Positions 8,483 through 16,704 of a stretch of DNA of 64,000 bases are shown in pieces (position 1 is the stretch's first letter; each line of letters begins with the position of its first letter). The notes below the pieces were generated by a model. That model was not told the DNA's origin and searched no databases. It saw only the letters and a program-made list of their open reading frames with translations. A program made the translations under genes and the position numbers. Origin of the DNA: Faucicola osloensis_B (GTDB lineage Bacteria > Pseudomonadota > Gammaproteobacteria > Pseudomonadales > Moraxellaceae); NCBI GenBank assembly GCA_964211495.1, contig CAXORL010000001.1, positions 434,001-498,000 on the forward strand. Reading direction: 5' to 3'.

Positions 8483-10531
8483 ATGAGTAAAGCACATGCT
8501 AAAACCTCGGTTCCTGCACTGACATTAGGGGCAATCGGGGTCGTTTATGGCGATATCGGTACCAGTGTACTGTATTCAGTAAAAGAAGTTTTTAATTCTG
8601 GTCATGTCGCCTTTAACGTTGCCAATATTTATGGGGTGCTGTCGTTATTTGTATGGACTATCACCATCATCGTCAGTCTCAAGTACATCTCGTTGGTGCT
8701 ACGTGCCGACAATAAAGGGGAAGGCGGTCTGATTGCGATGCTCGCTTTGGCATCAAGCGCGGTGAAACATCGCCCAAAATTGCACGCAATCATTATGACC
8801 ATGGGGATATTTGGTACCTGCTTGTTTTATGGCGATGGGGTGATTACCCCATCCATCTCGGTGCTATCGGCAGTAGAAGGTTTGACGGTGGTATCGCCAC
8901 GGCTGCATAGCGTGGTGATACCTGCCACGCTGACCATTTTGTTCATACTGTTTTTTGTGCAAAAATTTGGTACCAAAGGTATCGGCAAGCTGTTTGGACC
9001 TGTGATGGTGCTATGGTTTTTGTTGATTGCGGGTATTGGGGTTTATCATATTCAGCACAATGTCGAAATCTTGCAAGCCATCAATCCCATCTATGCTTAT
9101 CAGTTTGTGATGACCAATCCGACACTCGCCTTTATCATCTTGGGGGCAGTTGTGTTGTGTGTGACAGGCGGAGAAGCCTTGTATGCTGATATGGGGCATT
9201 TTGGCAAAAAACCGATTCGTATCGCGTGGTTTTCCATTGTCATGCCCGCCTTGTTGCTCAATTATTTTGGTCAAGGCGCATTTTTACTGGCCAATCCCGA
9301 TGGCAAATCCAATCCCTTCTTTTTGATGATTCCAGATGCCATGCGTATCCCGATGGTGGTGATGGCAACTTTAGCGACGGTGATTGCGTCACAAGCGCTG
9401 ATTTCTGGCGCGTTTAGTATCACCAAACAAGCGGTGCAACTGGGCTTTTTACCGCGTATGCGTATTGTGTATACCAATGTTAAAGAAGTGGGTCAGATCT
9501 ATATTCCAGCGATTAACTGGGGTTTATTTATCGCCATTGCGTTTGCTGTGGTGATGTTCAAATCATCGGGTGCGTTAGCGGCCGCTTATGGTATTGCGGT
9601 TTGTACGGATATGCTGATTACCACGATATTGACCTTCTTTGTGATTCGCTATGCGTGGAAATACCCTTTGCTACTGTGTATTGCCGCGACCTCATTGTTC
9701 TTTGTGGTGGATTTCTTGTTTTGGGCGTCAAATCTGCTCAAACTACTCAAGGGCGGCTGGTTCCCATTGTTGTTAGGGGGCGTCATGTTTGTGCTCATGA
9801 TGACTTGGCGAGATGGGCGTAACTTGGTGAGAATTGCCCATACCACAAGGCAAATTAACTTAAAAAATTTCTTGGATGACTTGTTTGGCAGTTTTACCAA
9901 TAAACGCTTACAAATAGCCTTGGAGTCGACGCAAGGCAAATTAGAAAAGCTGACCCAAGATATTGAAAACGCGCCACTTGAGAACATCCAAGAGCTGCAA
10001 AATCAGCAAGCGGTACTGCAAGAGAAAATCTTAATCAACCAGCGCTGCCAAGTGCTGTTTGAAAATATCAAAAAAATCAAAGGCATTGCCGTATTTATGG
10101 TTTCTGAAGTCGATATCGTACCCGTGGCGTTGAAACAAAACTTAAAGCACAATAAATGCTTGCATGAGTACAATATCTTTGTCACCGTTAATACCTTAGA
10201 AACCCCTTGGGTAGGTCTCAGCAAGCGTAGTGAAGTTACCTATTTGGGGCACAATTGCTGGAAGGTAGTGCTCAATTTTGGCTTTAAAAATGACCCTGAT
10301 GTCCCAGATTCGCTCAAACACATTCAGCAATTTAACTTTGATTTCGATCCTGCCAAGGTGAGTTATTTCTTATCCCATGAGGCAGTGGTAGCATCTGAGA
10401 GTATCAAAGGTATGGCATTATGGCGTGAAAAATTGTTTGCGCATATGCACCGTAATGCCGGTACCGCCGCTGAGTTTCTAAAACTTCCTAGCAACAATGT
10501 GGTAGAAATGGGTGCCAAAGTAGAAATTTAA
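8483..10531 (+). CDS. kup: Low-affinity potassium uptake protein Kup
   Basis: KUP/HAK/KT-family potassium:proton symporter. The N-terminal signature GAIGVVYGDIGTSVLYS is at about residues 17-33, about twelve membrane segments follow, and the protein has a long cytoplasmic C-terminal domain. At 682 residues it is longer than E. coli Kup (622). The extra length lies in a helical, charged stretch at about residues 460-520 (ESTQGKLEKLTQDIENAPLENI...), which looks like a coiled-coil insertion. It is transcribed alone and ends at a strong shared terminator. Three TATAAT-like boxes lie in the 70 bases upstream, so the promoter is ambiguous. Confidence 0.93.
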   Translation: MSKAHAKTSVPALTLGAIGVVYGDIGTSVLYSVKEVFNSGHVAFNVANIYGVLSLFVWTITIIVSLKYISLVLRADNKGEGGLIAMLALASSAVKHRPKLHAIIMTMGIFGTCLFYGDGVITPSISVLSAVEGLTVVSPRLHSVVIPATLTILFILFFVQKFGTKGIGKLFGPVMVLWFLLIAGIGVYHIQHNVEILQAINPIYAYQFVMTNPTLAFIILGAVVLCVTGGEALYADMGHFGKKPIRIAWFSIVMPALLLNYFGQGAFLLANPDGKSNPFFLMIPDAMRIPMVVMATLATVIASQALISGAFSITKQAVQLGFLPRMRIVYTNVKEVGQIYIPAINWGLFIAIAFAVVMFKSSGALAAAYGIAVCTDMLITTILTFFVIRYAWKYPLLLCIAATSLFFVVDFLFWASNLLKLLKGGWFPLLLGGVMFVLMMTWRDGRNLVRIAHTTRQINLKNFLDDLFGSFTNKRLQIALESTQGKLEKLTQDIENAPLENIQELQNQQAVLQEKILINQRCQVLFENIKKIKGIAVFMVSEVDIVPVALKQNLKHNKCLHEYNIFVTVNTLETPWVGLSKRSEVTYLGHNCWKVVLNFGFKNDPDVPDSLKHIQQFNFDFDPAKVSYFLSHEAVVASESIKGMALWREKLFAHMHRNAGTAAEFLKLPSNNVVEMGAKVEI

Positions 10532-10542
10532 ATGCCGAACAT

Positions 10543-10577
10543 AAAAAATCCACTATCCTTCGATAGTGGCTTTTTTT
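10543..10577. terminator. Bidirectional terminator between kup and xseB
   Basis: An 8-bp stem CCACTATC/GATAGTGG (10550-10557 with 10562-10569) has the loop CTTC, an A-run on the left and T7 on the right. It serves both convergent genes. Confidence 0.85.
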
Positions 10578-10603
10578 ATTCTGCTTTTCTGCTTTATCAA
10601 AAC

Positions 10604-10798
10604 TTAGTCTGTTTCAAATGCTTGATTAAGCGAGGCTTCAACGGCATCAATCCGCGCTTGGCATACTTTATAGGCGTCAATGGACTCCGCTACAATGGTC
10701 ATCAGTGCGTCGATGTTGGGCTCTTGGCTATTTTGCAAGAGCTGGGCATTTGTTTTTAACACCTCATAGGCGCTTTTAAAATCGGTTGGCTCGGTCAT
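10604..10798 (-). CDS. xseB: Exodeoxyribonuclease VII small subunit XseB
   Basis: 64-residue acidic helical protein with the XseB pattern (DFKSAYEVLKTNAQLLQ ... DALMTIVAESIDAYKVCQARIDAVEASLNQAF). Several XseB chains bind each XseA to form exonuclease VII, which degrades single-stranded DNA to oligonucleotides. It lies 23 bases downstream of xseA on the same strand, so the pair is one operon. It is slightly shorter than E. coli XseB (80 residues). An overlapping plus-strand frame is a shadow of it. Confidence 0.85.
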   Translation of the reverse strand: MTEPTDFKSAYEVLKTNAQLLQNSQEPNIDALMTIVAESIDAYKVCQARIDAVEASLNQAFETD

Positions 10799-10821
10799 GG
10801 TTATTCCTGTTGATGGATGGG

Positions 10822-12339
10822 TCAGATTTTTGGGTGTTTGGCATTGACAGTGGCTTGTAGATAGCCATCTTGTAGTTCAATGGTTATGGTTGAATTGGGT
10901 TCAACTTGGGCAATCGAAGTCATCACCGTATTTGATGCAGGATGCGAGGTTCGGATAATCGCATAACCACGGGTTAATACGGTTGACGGATGCTGTAACA
11001 ATGTCATCTCACGCAATCGATCGGTCGATTGACGAGCCGTGGTGATTTGCTGATAGGCAAGTTGGCGAATCTGTACAAATTGGTTGTCCATGGCAAGTTT
11101 AGCGGCAGATAATTGTCGCTGCGCTGCTGATTGTATCTTGGTAAGTTGTTGTTCGCTATCACGGCGTGCCTGCAAGATGCTGGACTTAGCAATTTGCTCG
11201 ATGGTCAAAAAATGTTGTTTGGCACCTTGGGTAATAGTGAGCAAATGATTGCGAATGCCTGCGATAACCTTGGATGGGGTATCAAAACTTTGATGTGCCA
11301 CTTCATCTAGCATGACACGGTCACGCTCATGACCAATACCGACCCATACCGGTATCGGCTGCTCAGCCACTAGCGCGGCAAGTTCGTAATCATTGAGATA
11401 CGCCAAATCGCCCACCGCGCCACCACCCCGGATAATCACTATCAAATCTGCGGTAATATGCTGCTTGCTCAGATTTTTCATGCCTTTAATGAGGGCTTGG
11501 CGGATGTCTTCAGGGGCGTGATTGCCTTGAAAAGTGGCGTGCTCATAATGAAAAATACACGCCCCTGTGCTGGCGAGCCTATCGGCATCCGCGCGAAAAT
11601 CGCCTAGCCCCGCGGCTTTTTCAGGCGCGATGACGAGCACATGTTCAATATCAAACGGCATCGGGAGCGATTGATTAAGATCAAGCAGCCCTTCTTCATG
11701 CAGTCTGGTTAAAATCATTTGGTATTGCTTTGCCAAATCGCCCAGTGTGTAAGTGGGGTCGATATCGACGATGTTTAATGAAAAGCCATATTGGGCATGG
11801 AACGTGGCTGAGACTTTGAGCAATACATTCAAGCCTCGCTCAAGGCTCATGCCAGTGTTCTTTTCAAACTTTGACAATACTTTGGCTGCTTGACCACGCC
11901 ATAGCGTGCCGCGGCAGCTGGCGGTGACTTTGCCATCAATATCTTTATCCGCCAATTCAAAATAGTAGTGACCGCCTTTGGCTGACAGACTACGGATTTC
12001 AGCTTTTACCCAAACGGTATGGGCAAACGTTTCACTAATCACCAACTGCACAGCGGATAGGTAATCGCTCAGTGACAACACGGTATCGCTTAATGCCTGT
12101 TGCAGTTGGCTATCGCGATCTTGAGTGGCTAATTGTTCGCTAAAGTCATAATCGTTTAAGTTATCAACGCTTAAGTTATCAACACTGCCATGCTTTGCAG
12201 TTGCTTTATTGTCATGCTCATCATCGTCAAGCAGCGCCAAAAATACGTCATCAGCCTGATTTAATGCGGTGGTTTGCAAATCCAGTCGTGCCAGATGCTC
12301 TTCAATTGATTTGATAACGGTTTTGGAAGCTTTTGCCAT
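10822..12339 (-). CDS. xseA: Exodeoxyribonuclease VII large subunit XseA
   Basis: Catalytic subunit of exonuclease VII. The OB-fold DNA-binding domain (VWVKAEIRSLSAKGGHYYFELAD) is followed by the nuclease core with VIIRGGGAVGDLAYLNDYELA and GIGHERDRVMLDEVAHQSFDTPSKV. A coiled-coil C-terminal region comes last. I place the start at ATG 12339 (MAKASK, 505 residues). The frame extends upstream to a GTG at 12432, but those 31 residues look like untranslated leader. The ~70 residues before the OB-fold are an unusual acidic extension. It contains a 15-base tandem duplication (12156-12170 and 12171-12185) encoding the doubled peptide SVDNL-SVDNL. Confidence 0.92.
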   Translation of the reverse strand: MAKASKTVIKSIEEHLARLDLQTTALNQADDVFLALLDDDEHDNKATAKHGSVDNLSVDNLNDYDFSEQLATQDRDSQLQQALSDTVLSLSDYLSAVQLVISETFAHTVWVKAEIRSLSAKGGHYYFELADKDIDGKVTASCRGTLWRGQAAKVLSKFEKNTGMSLERGLNVLLKVSATFHAQYGFSLNIVDIDPTYTLGDLAKQYQMILTRLHEEGLLDLNQSLPMPFDIEHVLVIAPEKAAGLGDFRADADRLASTGACIFHYEHATFQGNHAPEDIRQALIKGMKNLSKQHITADLIVIIRGGGAVGDLAYLNDYELAALVAEQPIPVWVGIGHERDRVMLDEVAHQSFDTPSKVIAGIRNHLLTITQGAKQHFLTIEQIAKSSILQARRDSEQQLTKIQSAAQRQLSAAKLAMDNQFVQIRQLAYQQITTARQSTDRLREMTLLQHPSTVLTRGYAIIRTSHPASNTVMTSIAQVEPNSTITIELQDGYLQATVNAKHPKI

Positions 12340-12527
12340 GGAGAATTCTTGATAATTAAAAATAAAATTGTAGGGGAAAATGATAACGCTGACAACGTGA
12401 CATTTGTGATTCAGGTGTGATTTAGGTGTCACACATCTTGTTAAGCTGTTAATTTTAAATATTACATTATATTTTATGATGTAATATTTAGAAGTGGAAT
12501 ATGGATAAGGAATAATATTGTTTTTGC

Positions 12528-12556
12528 TTGACGACGCTTTTTTTGTAAAATAGTAT
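12528..12556 (+). promoter_or_regulatory. Predicted promoter of the sulfate-binding protein gene
   Basis: TTGACG (12528-12533) and TAGTAT (12551-12556) are separated by 17 bases. The predicted start, near 12563, falls at the edge of the heptanucleotide repeat. Confidence 0.55.
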
Positions 12557-12562
12557 GAATGA

Positions 12563-12590
12563 ATTTAACATTTAACATTTAACATTTAAC
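12563..12590 (+). repeat. Four tandem copies of the heptamer ATTTAAC in the sbp leader
   Basis: ATTTAAC occurs four times perfectly head to tail (28 bases), beginning about 7 bases after the -10 box and ending 40 bases before the sbp start. Because it is noncoding and at the transcription start region, copy-number change would alter the leader, not the protein. Confidence 0.9.
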
Positions 12591-12630
12591 ATTATATATT
12601 GATTTTTATACATTAAGATGAGGGATGACC

Positions 12631-13779
12631 ATGATGACTGTTAATTTTCAAAAAAAAACTAAGGTTCAACACAAAACCGTAGCTGTGCTATCAAGTCTAG
12701 CGTTATTAGGCGTGAGCCTAGCGGGTTGTTCACGTGCGCCCACCCAGCAAGACCAACAAGCCGCTTCAGGTCAAGCCGCGACGCAATCAAATGCAGGCGC
12801 GAGCGATAAAGGCACTATTAAACTGCTCAATGTTTCCTATGACGTCGCTCGTGACTTTTATAAAAGCTACAATCCCCTGTTTATTAAAGATTATGAAGCC
12901 AAAAATAGCGGCAAAACCATCGATATCCAGCAATCGCATGGCGGTTCTAGCAAACAAGCGCTCGCAGTTGCCAACGGTCTGCAAGCGGACGTGGTCAGTA
13001 TGAATCAAGGCTCAGATGTAGAGCTGTTGGTAAAAAAAGGCTTGGTGGCACAAGATTGGCAAAGCCAATTCCCAAACAAAGCAGTCCCTTATACCAGTGC
13101 TATCGTGTTTTTGGTGCGTAAAGACAACCCAAAACAAATCAAAGATTGGTCTGATTTGGCAAAACCAGGCGTACAAATCGTACTTGCCAACCCAAAAACC
13201 ACGGGTAATGGGCGTTATGCTTTCTTAGGCGCGTATGGCTACGGCTTACATAGTTTTAATAAAGATGAAAGTAAAACCAAAAACTTTGTCAAAGAGTTGC
13301 TCAAAAACGTACCTGTGTATGAAAATGGTGGGCGTGCGGCGACTACCACGTTCTTACAACGTCAAATTGGCGATGTGTTAGTCACCTTTGAAAATGAAGC
13401 CAACCTAGCGGTTAAACAGTTTGGTAAAGGCGATGTGCAAATTGTCTATCCAAGCTACACTATATCAGCAGAAAACCCCGTGGCAATTGTCAAATCAGTG
13501 ACCGATAAAAAAGGCACCAACGACGCAGCGAAAGCGTATCTTGATTATTTATGGAGCGAGCCTGCCCAGCAATTGGCGGCAGATTTATACCTGCGCCCAA
13601 GCGACGCGGCGGTACTGGCTAAAAATCAAGATAAATTACCCGCGCTTACCACCTTTAGTCCGAATACTGAATTTGGCAGCTGGACTGATATCATGACCAA
13701 ATACTTCAAAGATGGGGGTGTCTTTGATCAACTAGCCAGCCCAACGAGCACCATAGCATCGGCACCTGCAGCAAAATAG
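12631..13779 (+). CDS. sbp: Sulfate/thiosulfate-binding protein, predicted lipoprotein
   Basis: Solute-binding component of the sulfate ABC importer. The mature part carries family motifs LNVSYDVARDFYKSYNPLF, QSHGGSSKQALAVANGLQADVV and NPKTTGNGRYAFLGAYGYG, which form the sulfate-binding cleft. The N-terminus is a lipoprotein signal with lipobox SLAGC, making C33 the predicted lipidated residue. E. coli Sbp and CysP are soluble periplasmic proteins instead. ATG codons are at 12625, 12631 and 12634. AGGG at 12621-12624 abuts the first and is correctly spaced for 12631. It is separated from the permease genes by a terminator. The C-terminus has an added Ser/Ala-rich tail. Confidence 0.9.
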   Translation: MMTVNFQKKTKVQHKTVAVLSSLALLGVSLAGCSRAPTQQDQQAASGQAATQSNAGASDKGTIKLLNVSYDVARDFYKSYNPLFIKDYEAKNSGKTIDIQQSHGGSSKQALAVANGLQADVVSMNQGSDVELLVKKGLVAQDWQSQFPNKAVPYTSAIVFLVRKDNPKQIKDWSDLAKPGVQIVLANPKTTGNGRYAFLGAYGYGLHSFNKDESKTKNFVKELLKNVPVYENGGRAATTTFLQRQIGDVLVTFENEANLAVKQFGKGDVQIVYPSYTISAENPVAIVKSVTDKKGTNDAAKAYLDYLWSEPAQQLAADLYLRPSDAAVLAKNQDKLPALTTFSPNTEFGSWTDIMTKYFKDGGVFDQLASPTSTIASAPAAK

Positions 13780-13798
13780 TTCGCTGTTTTTACCTAAC

Positions 13799-13825
13799 AA
13801 AACCAGAGTTCGGCTCTGGTTTTTT
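13799..13825 (+). terminator. Terminator after sbp
   Basis: A 10-bp stem AAAACCAGAG/CTCTGGTTTT (13799-13808 with 13814-13823) has the loop TTCGG and continues into T. It isolates sbp from cysT, which begins 190 bases downstream and needs read-through or its own promoter. Confidence 0.88.
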
Positions 13826-14012
13826 ATTCTAGCTAAGAATATTTAAAGCGCATAAATATAGTTTGGAAAATCAAAGTGAGATGGTACTATAGCCGTGCTT
13901 AAGATTTTGGATGCAGAGCTTTTTGTATCTTTATTTCTGAATTTTTATGTTTGTATGTTTATTATTTTAAATTCTCACATTGCCTACCGATTATTAGTAA
14001 AGGAAGCCCTGC

Positions 14013-14924
14013 ATGGCAAGCATCAATGCTAACCATCAAGCCGATTTAACCTCAAACAATCAGCCTAAAACACCCAATTCACCCTTAAAACGCAATAAAA
14101 AGCGCCATATCATGCCGTTTTTTAATTTGAGTTTGGGCATTAGTGTGTTGGCGTTGTCAATTATCGTGCTGTTGCCATTTGTGGCAATGGTAATGACGGC
14201 CGCCGATATTGGCGTGGCAGGATTTATCAAAACCATTACCGAGCCGCGCGTCAAGGCAGCGATTGAACTGTCGCTAAAAATGTCATTGCTAGCGACATTA
14301 ACCAATTTGGTGTTTGGTACGCTGATTGCATGGGTGTTGGTGCGCTACGAGTTTTGGGGAAAGTCGATTTTAAATGCACTGGTGGATTTGCCTTTTGCTT
14401 TGCCAACGGCGGTAATGGGTATTTCGCTAGCAACGTTATATGCACCCAATGGTTTAATCGGGCAGTTTTTTGCGCCATTCGGCATTAAAATTGCTTTTAC
14501 CCCTATTGGTATTTGGTTGGCGCTGATTGTGGTGAGTTTACCGTTTATTGTGCGTGCGGTACAACCTGTGCTTGCGGAGCTGTCGCCAGAATATGAAGAG
14601 GCGGCATCGGTGCTAGGCGCTGGGAGATTGACAACTTTTAGACGGGTCATATTGCCGGAGTTGTATCCTGCCTTGCTGATGGGCTCAGGCATGATGTTTG
14701 CGCGGGCGACGGGGGAGTATGGCTCGGTGATTTTTATTGCGGGTAATTTGCCGATGAAATCTGAGATTTTACCGTTAATCATTATTGGTAAGCTTGAAAG
14801 TTTTGATGTACAGGGGGCTGCTGCGGTTGCTTTGTTTATGTTGATGATTTCTTTTGTGATTTTATTTGCCATTAATGCCTTGCAGTGGCTATTTACCAAA
14901 CGTATGGGCGGGGCAAGTGTATGA
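14013..14924 (+). CDS. cysT: Sulfate ABC transporter permease CysT (CysU)
   Basis: One of two membrane subunits of the sulfate/thiosulfate importer. It has 303 residues and about six membrane segments. The ABC-permease coupling loop EEAASVLGAGRLTTFRRVILPEL lies at about residues 195-217 and contacts CysA. An AAAGGAAG ribosome site precedes ATG 14013. The first ~35 residues are hydrophilic and Asn/Pro-rich, an extension before the first membrane helix. The gene overlaps cysW by four bases (ATGA). Confidence 0.92.
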   Translation: MASINANHQADLTSNNQPKTPNSPLKRNKKRHIMPFFNLSLGISVLALSIIVLLPFVAMVMTAADIGVAGFIKTITEPRVKAAIELSLKMSLLATLTNLVFGTLIAWVLVRYEFWGKSILNALVDLPFALPTAVMGISLATLYAPNGLIGQFFAPFGIKIAFTPIGIWLALIVVSLPFIVRAVQPVLAELSPEYEEAASVLGAGRLTTFRRVILPELYPALLMGSGMMFARATGEYGSVIFIAGNLPMKSEILPLIIIGKLESFDVQGAAAVALFMLMISFVILFAINALQWLFTKRMGGASV

Positions 14925-15775
14925 TAGATAGCAGCCAATATCCTTACCAAACCCAAAGCGCAACCCGTGAGCCGATATGGTTACGTTATACCTTAATTGG
15001 TATTGCGGTGGCGTTTATGACGCTGATGCTAGTGATTCCGCTGATATCGGTGTTTTATGAAGCATTAAAATCTGGCTGGCAGTTGTATGTGGCTGCCTTG
15101 ACCGATCATGAGGCATTATCGGCTATCAAGCTTACCTTGATTACGGCGCTGATTGTAGTACCGATTAATACGGTGATTGGGATTGCATTAGCCTGGCTGT
15201 TGACCCGATTTGATTTTAAAGGTAAACAGTTCCTCACCACGCTGCTAGATTTGCCATTTTCGGTGTCGCCGGTGGTCGCAGGCTTGATGTTTGTGGCACT
15301 ACTGGGCGCCAATACTTGGCTTGGCGGCTGGCTAGAATACTTTGGTTTTCAAGTGATTTTTGCCATTCCTGGTATCGTGCTTGCCACCATGTTTGTGACT
15401 TTTCCATTCGTGGCGCGTGAAGTGATTCCGCTGATGCAGTCGCAGGGCAGCAGTGAAGAGCAAGCGGCTTTAACACTCGGTGCCTCAGGCTGGCAAATGT
15501 TTTGGCGGGTGACGCTACCTAATATCAAATGGGCATTGCTATACGGCATTATTTTGACCAATGCCCGGGCGATGGGTGAGTTTGGCGCGGTGAGTGTGGT
15601 CTCAGGTCATATCCGCGGTGAAACCAATACCATGCCGCTATTGGTTGAGATTGCTTATAATGAATACAACATGACGGCGGCGTTTGCGTTGTCGAGTTTG
15701 TTGGCGTTGTTGGCACTCGTTACCTTAATCGTGCAGCAGGCGTTGACTAAACGTCAGTCTGCCAATGATGAATAA
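14921..15775 (+). CDS. cysW: Sulfate ABC transporter permease CysW
   Basis: Second membrane subunit of the sulfate importer, six predicted segments, with the coupling loop EEQAALTLGASGWQMFWRVTLPNI. The frame opens at GTG 14885 within cysT, but the ATG at 14921 makes the classical ATGA overlap with the cysT stop and gives a normal-length protein (284 residues). Translational coupling to cysT is expected. The ATPase gene follows 42 bases later. Confidence 0.92.
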   Translation: MIDSSQYPYQTQSATREPIWLRYTLIGIAVAFMTLMLVIPLISVFYEALKSGWQLYVAALTDHEALSAIKLTLITALIVVPINTVIGIALAWLLTRFDFKGKQFLTTLLDLPFSVSPVVAGLMFVALLGANTWLGGWLEYFGFQVIFAIPGIVLATMFVTFPFVAREVIPLMQSQGSSEEQAALTLGASGWQMFWRVTLPNIKWALLYGIILTNARAMGEFGAVSVVSGHIRGETNTMPLLVEIAYNEYNMTAAFALSSLLALLALVTLIVQQALTKRQSANDE

Positions 15776-15817
15776 CATTGATGCAATTTAAAAAGTAAAA
15801 AAAGTTAAGAGAATACC

Positions 15818-16558
15818 ATGAGTATCGAAATCCGTGATATCACCAAACAGTTTGGTCGCTTTACTGCACTACAACCGATCAATTTAACCGTACCAACGGG
15901 CAAATTAACCTCGCTCTTGGGGCCTTCAGGCTGCGGTAAGACAACCTTATTGCGCATCATCGCAGGGCTTGAGCTTGCCGATACGGGGCGTATTTTGTTT
16001 GATGGTGAAGATGTGACCGATGTGCCTGTGCAGCAGCGTCATATCGGCTTTATGTTCCAGCATTACGCGTTATTTCGCCATATGACCGTGTTTGATAACG
16101 TGGCGTTTGGCTTGACCGTCATGCCAAAAAACAAACGCCTAAGCAACGCGGAAATCAGCAAAAAGGTCAATTATCTGCTGGAGCTGGTGCAACTATCCCA
16201 AACCGCAAAAAAATACCCGCATCAACTCTCAGGCGGTCAGCGTCAGCGTATCGCATTGGCGCGTGCGCTAGCGGTAGAGCCAAAGCTGTTGTTACTCGAT
16301 GAGCCATTTGGCGCCCTCGATGCCAAGGTGCGTAAAGAATTACGTGCTTGGCTGCGCTCGATTCATCATGAGCTCGGTGTCACCAGTATTTTAGTGACCC
16401 ATGACCAAGAAGAAGCGGCAGAACTATCTGATGAAATTGTGGTGATGAACCAAGGTCAAATCGTGCAAATTGGTGATTATGACACGCTAGTTAATCATCC
16501 CTCGAATCATTTTGTTGCCAATTTTCTGCAAGATTCGCACGTCGAATATGTGATTTAG
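15818..16558 (+). CDS. cysA: Sulfate ABC transporter ATPase CysA, short form without regulatory domain
   Basis: ATPase of the sulfate importer. Walker A GPSGCGKTT is at residues 35-43. The signature LSGGQRQR, Walker B LLLLDEP, the D-loop (GALDAK) and the switch histidine (ILVTHDQEEA) are all present. The protein stops at 246 residues, just after the nucleotide-binding domain. Usual CysA proteins are about 350 residues with a C-terminal TOBE-type domain. A terminator follows within 30 bases of the stop and no continuation is visible, so the short form appears native rather than frameshifted. It carries a partial match (GCCTAAGCAA, 16137-16146) to the repeated word described elsewhere. Confidence 0.92.
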   Translation: MSIEIRDITKQFGRFTALQPINLTVPTGKLTSLLGPSGCGKTTLLRIIAGLELADTGRILFDGEDVTDVPVQQRHIGFMFQHYALFRHMTVFDNVAFGLTVMPKNKRLSNAEISKKVNYLLELVQLSQTAKKYPHQLSGGQRQRIALARALAVEPKLLLLDEPFGALDAKVRKELRAWLRSIHHELGVTSILVTHDQEEAAELSDEIVVMNQGQIVQIGDYDTLVNHPSNHFVANFLQDSHVEYVI

Positions 16559-16587
16559 CTTATTTAAATTTATCTGAGTTAAGCAAT

Positions 16588-16617
16588 AAAAAAAGAAGCC
16601 GCGTGCTTCTTTTTTTT
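16588..16617 (+). terminator. Terminator after cysTWA
   Basis: Stem AAAAAAAGAAGC/GCTTCTTTTTTT (16588-16599 with 16605-16616) has the loop CGCGT and ends in a long T-run. Confidence 0.88.
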
Positions 16618-16643
16618 GCTAATTTTTTTGCTAAAGGTTGGAT

Positions 16644-16673
16644 AAAAAAAGGGTATTATCACATACCCTTTTT
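16644..16673 (-). terminator. Terminator after sat
   Basis: Stem GGGTAT/ATACCC (16651-16656 with 16663-16668) is flanked by A7 and T5. The A-run gives the U-tract for minus-strand sat transcripts. It lies between the convergent cysA and sat genes, beside a separate plus-strand terminator. Confidence 0.8.
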
Positions 16674-16704
16674 ATCGATTGATAAGCATTAAACGGTGCA
16701 ATAA

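Noticed and set aside
10532..10759. Plus-strand frame of 75 residues after kup
   Set aside because: It covers the kup/xseB terminator and is antisense to xseB, which has a recognisable protein family.
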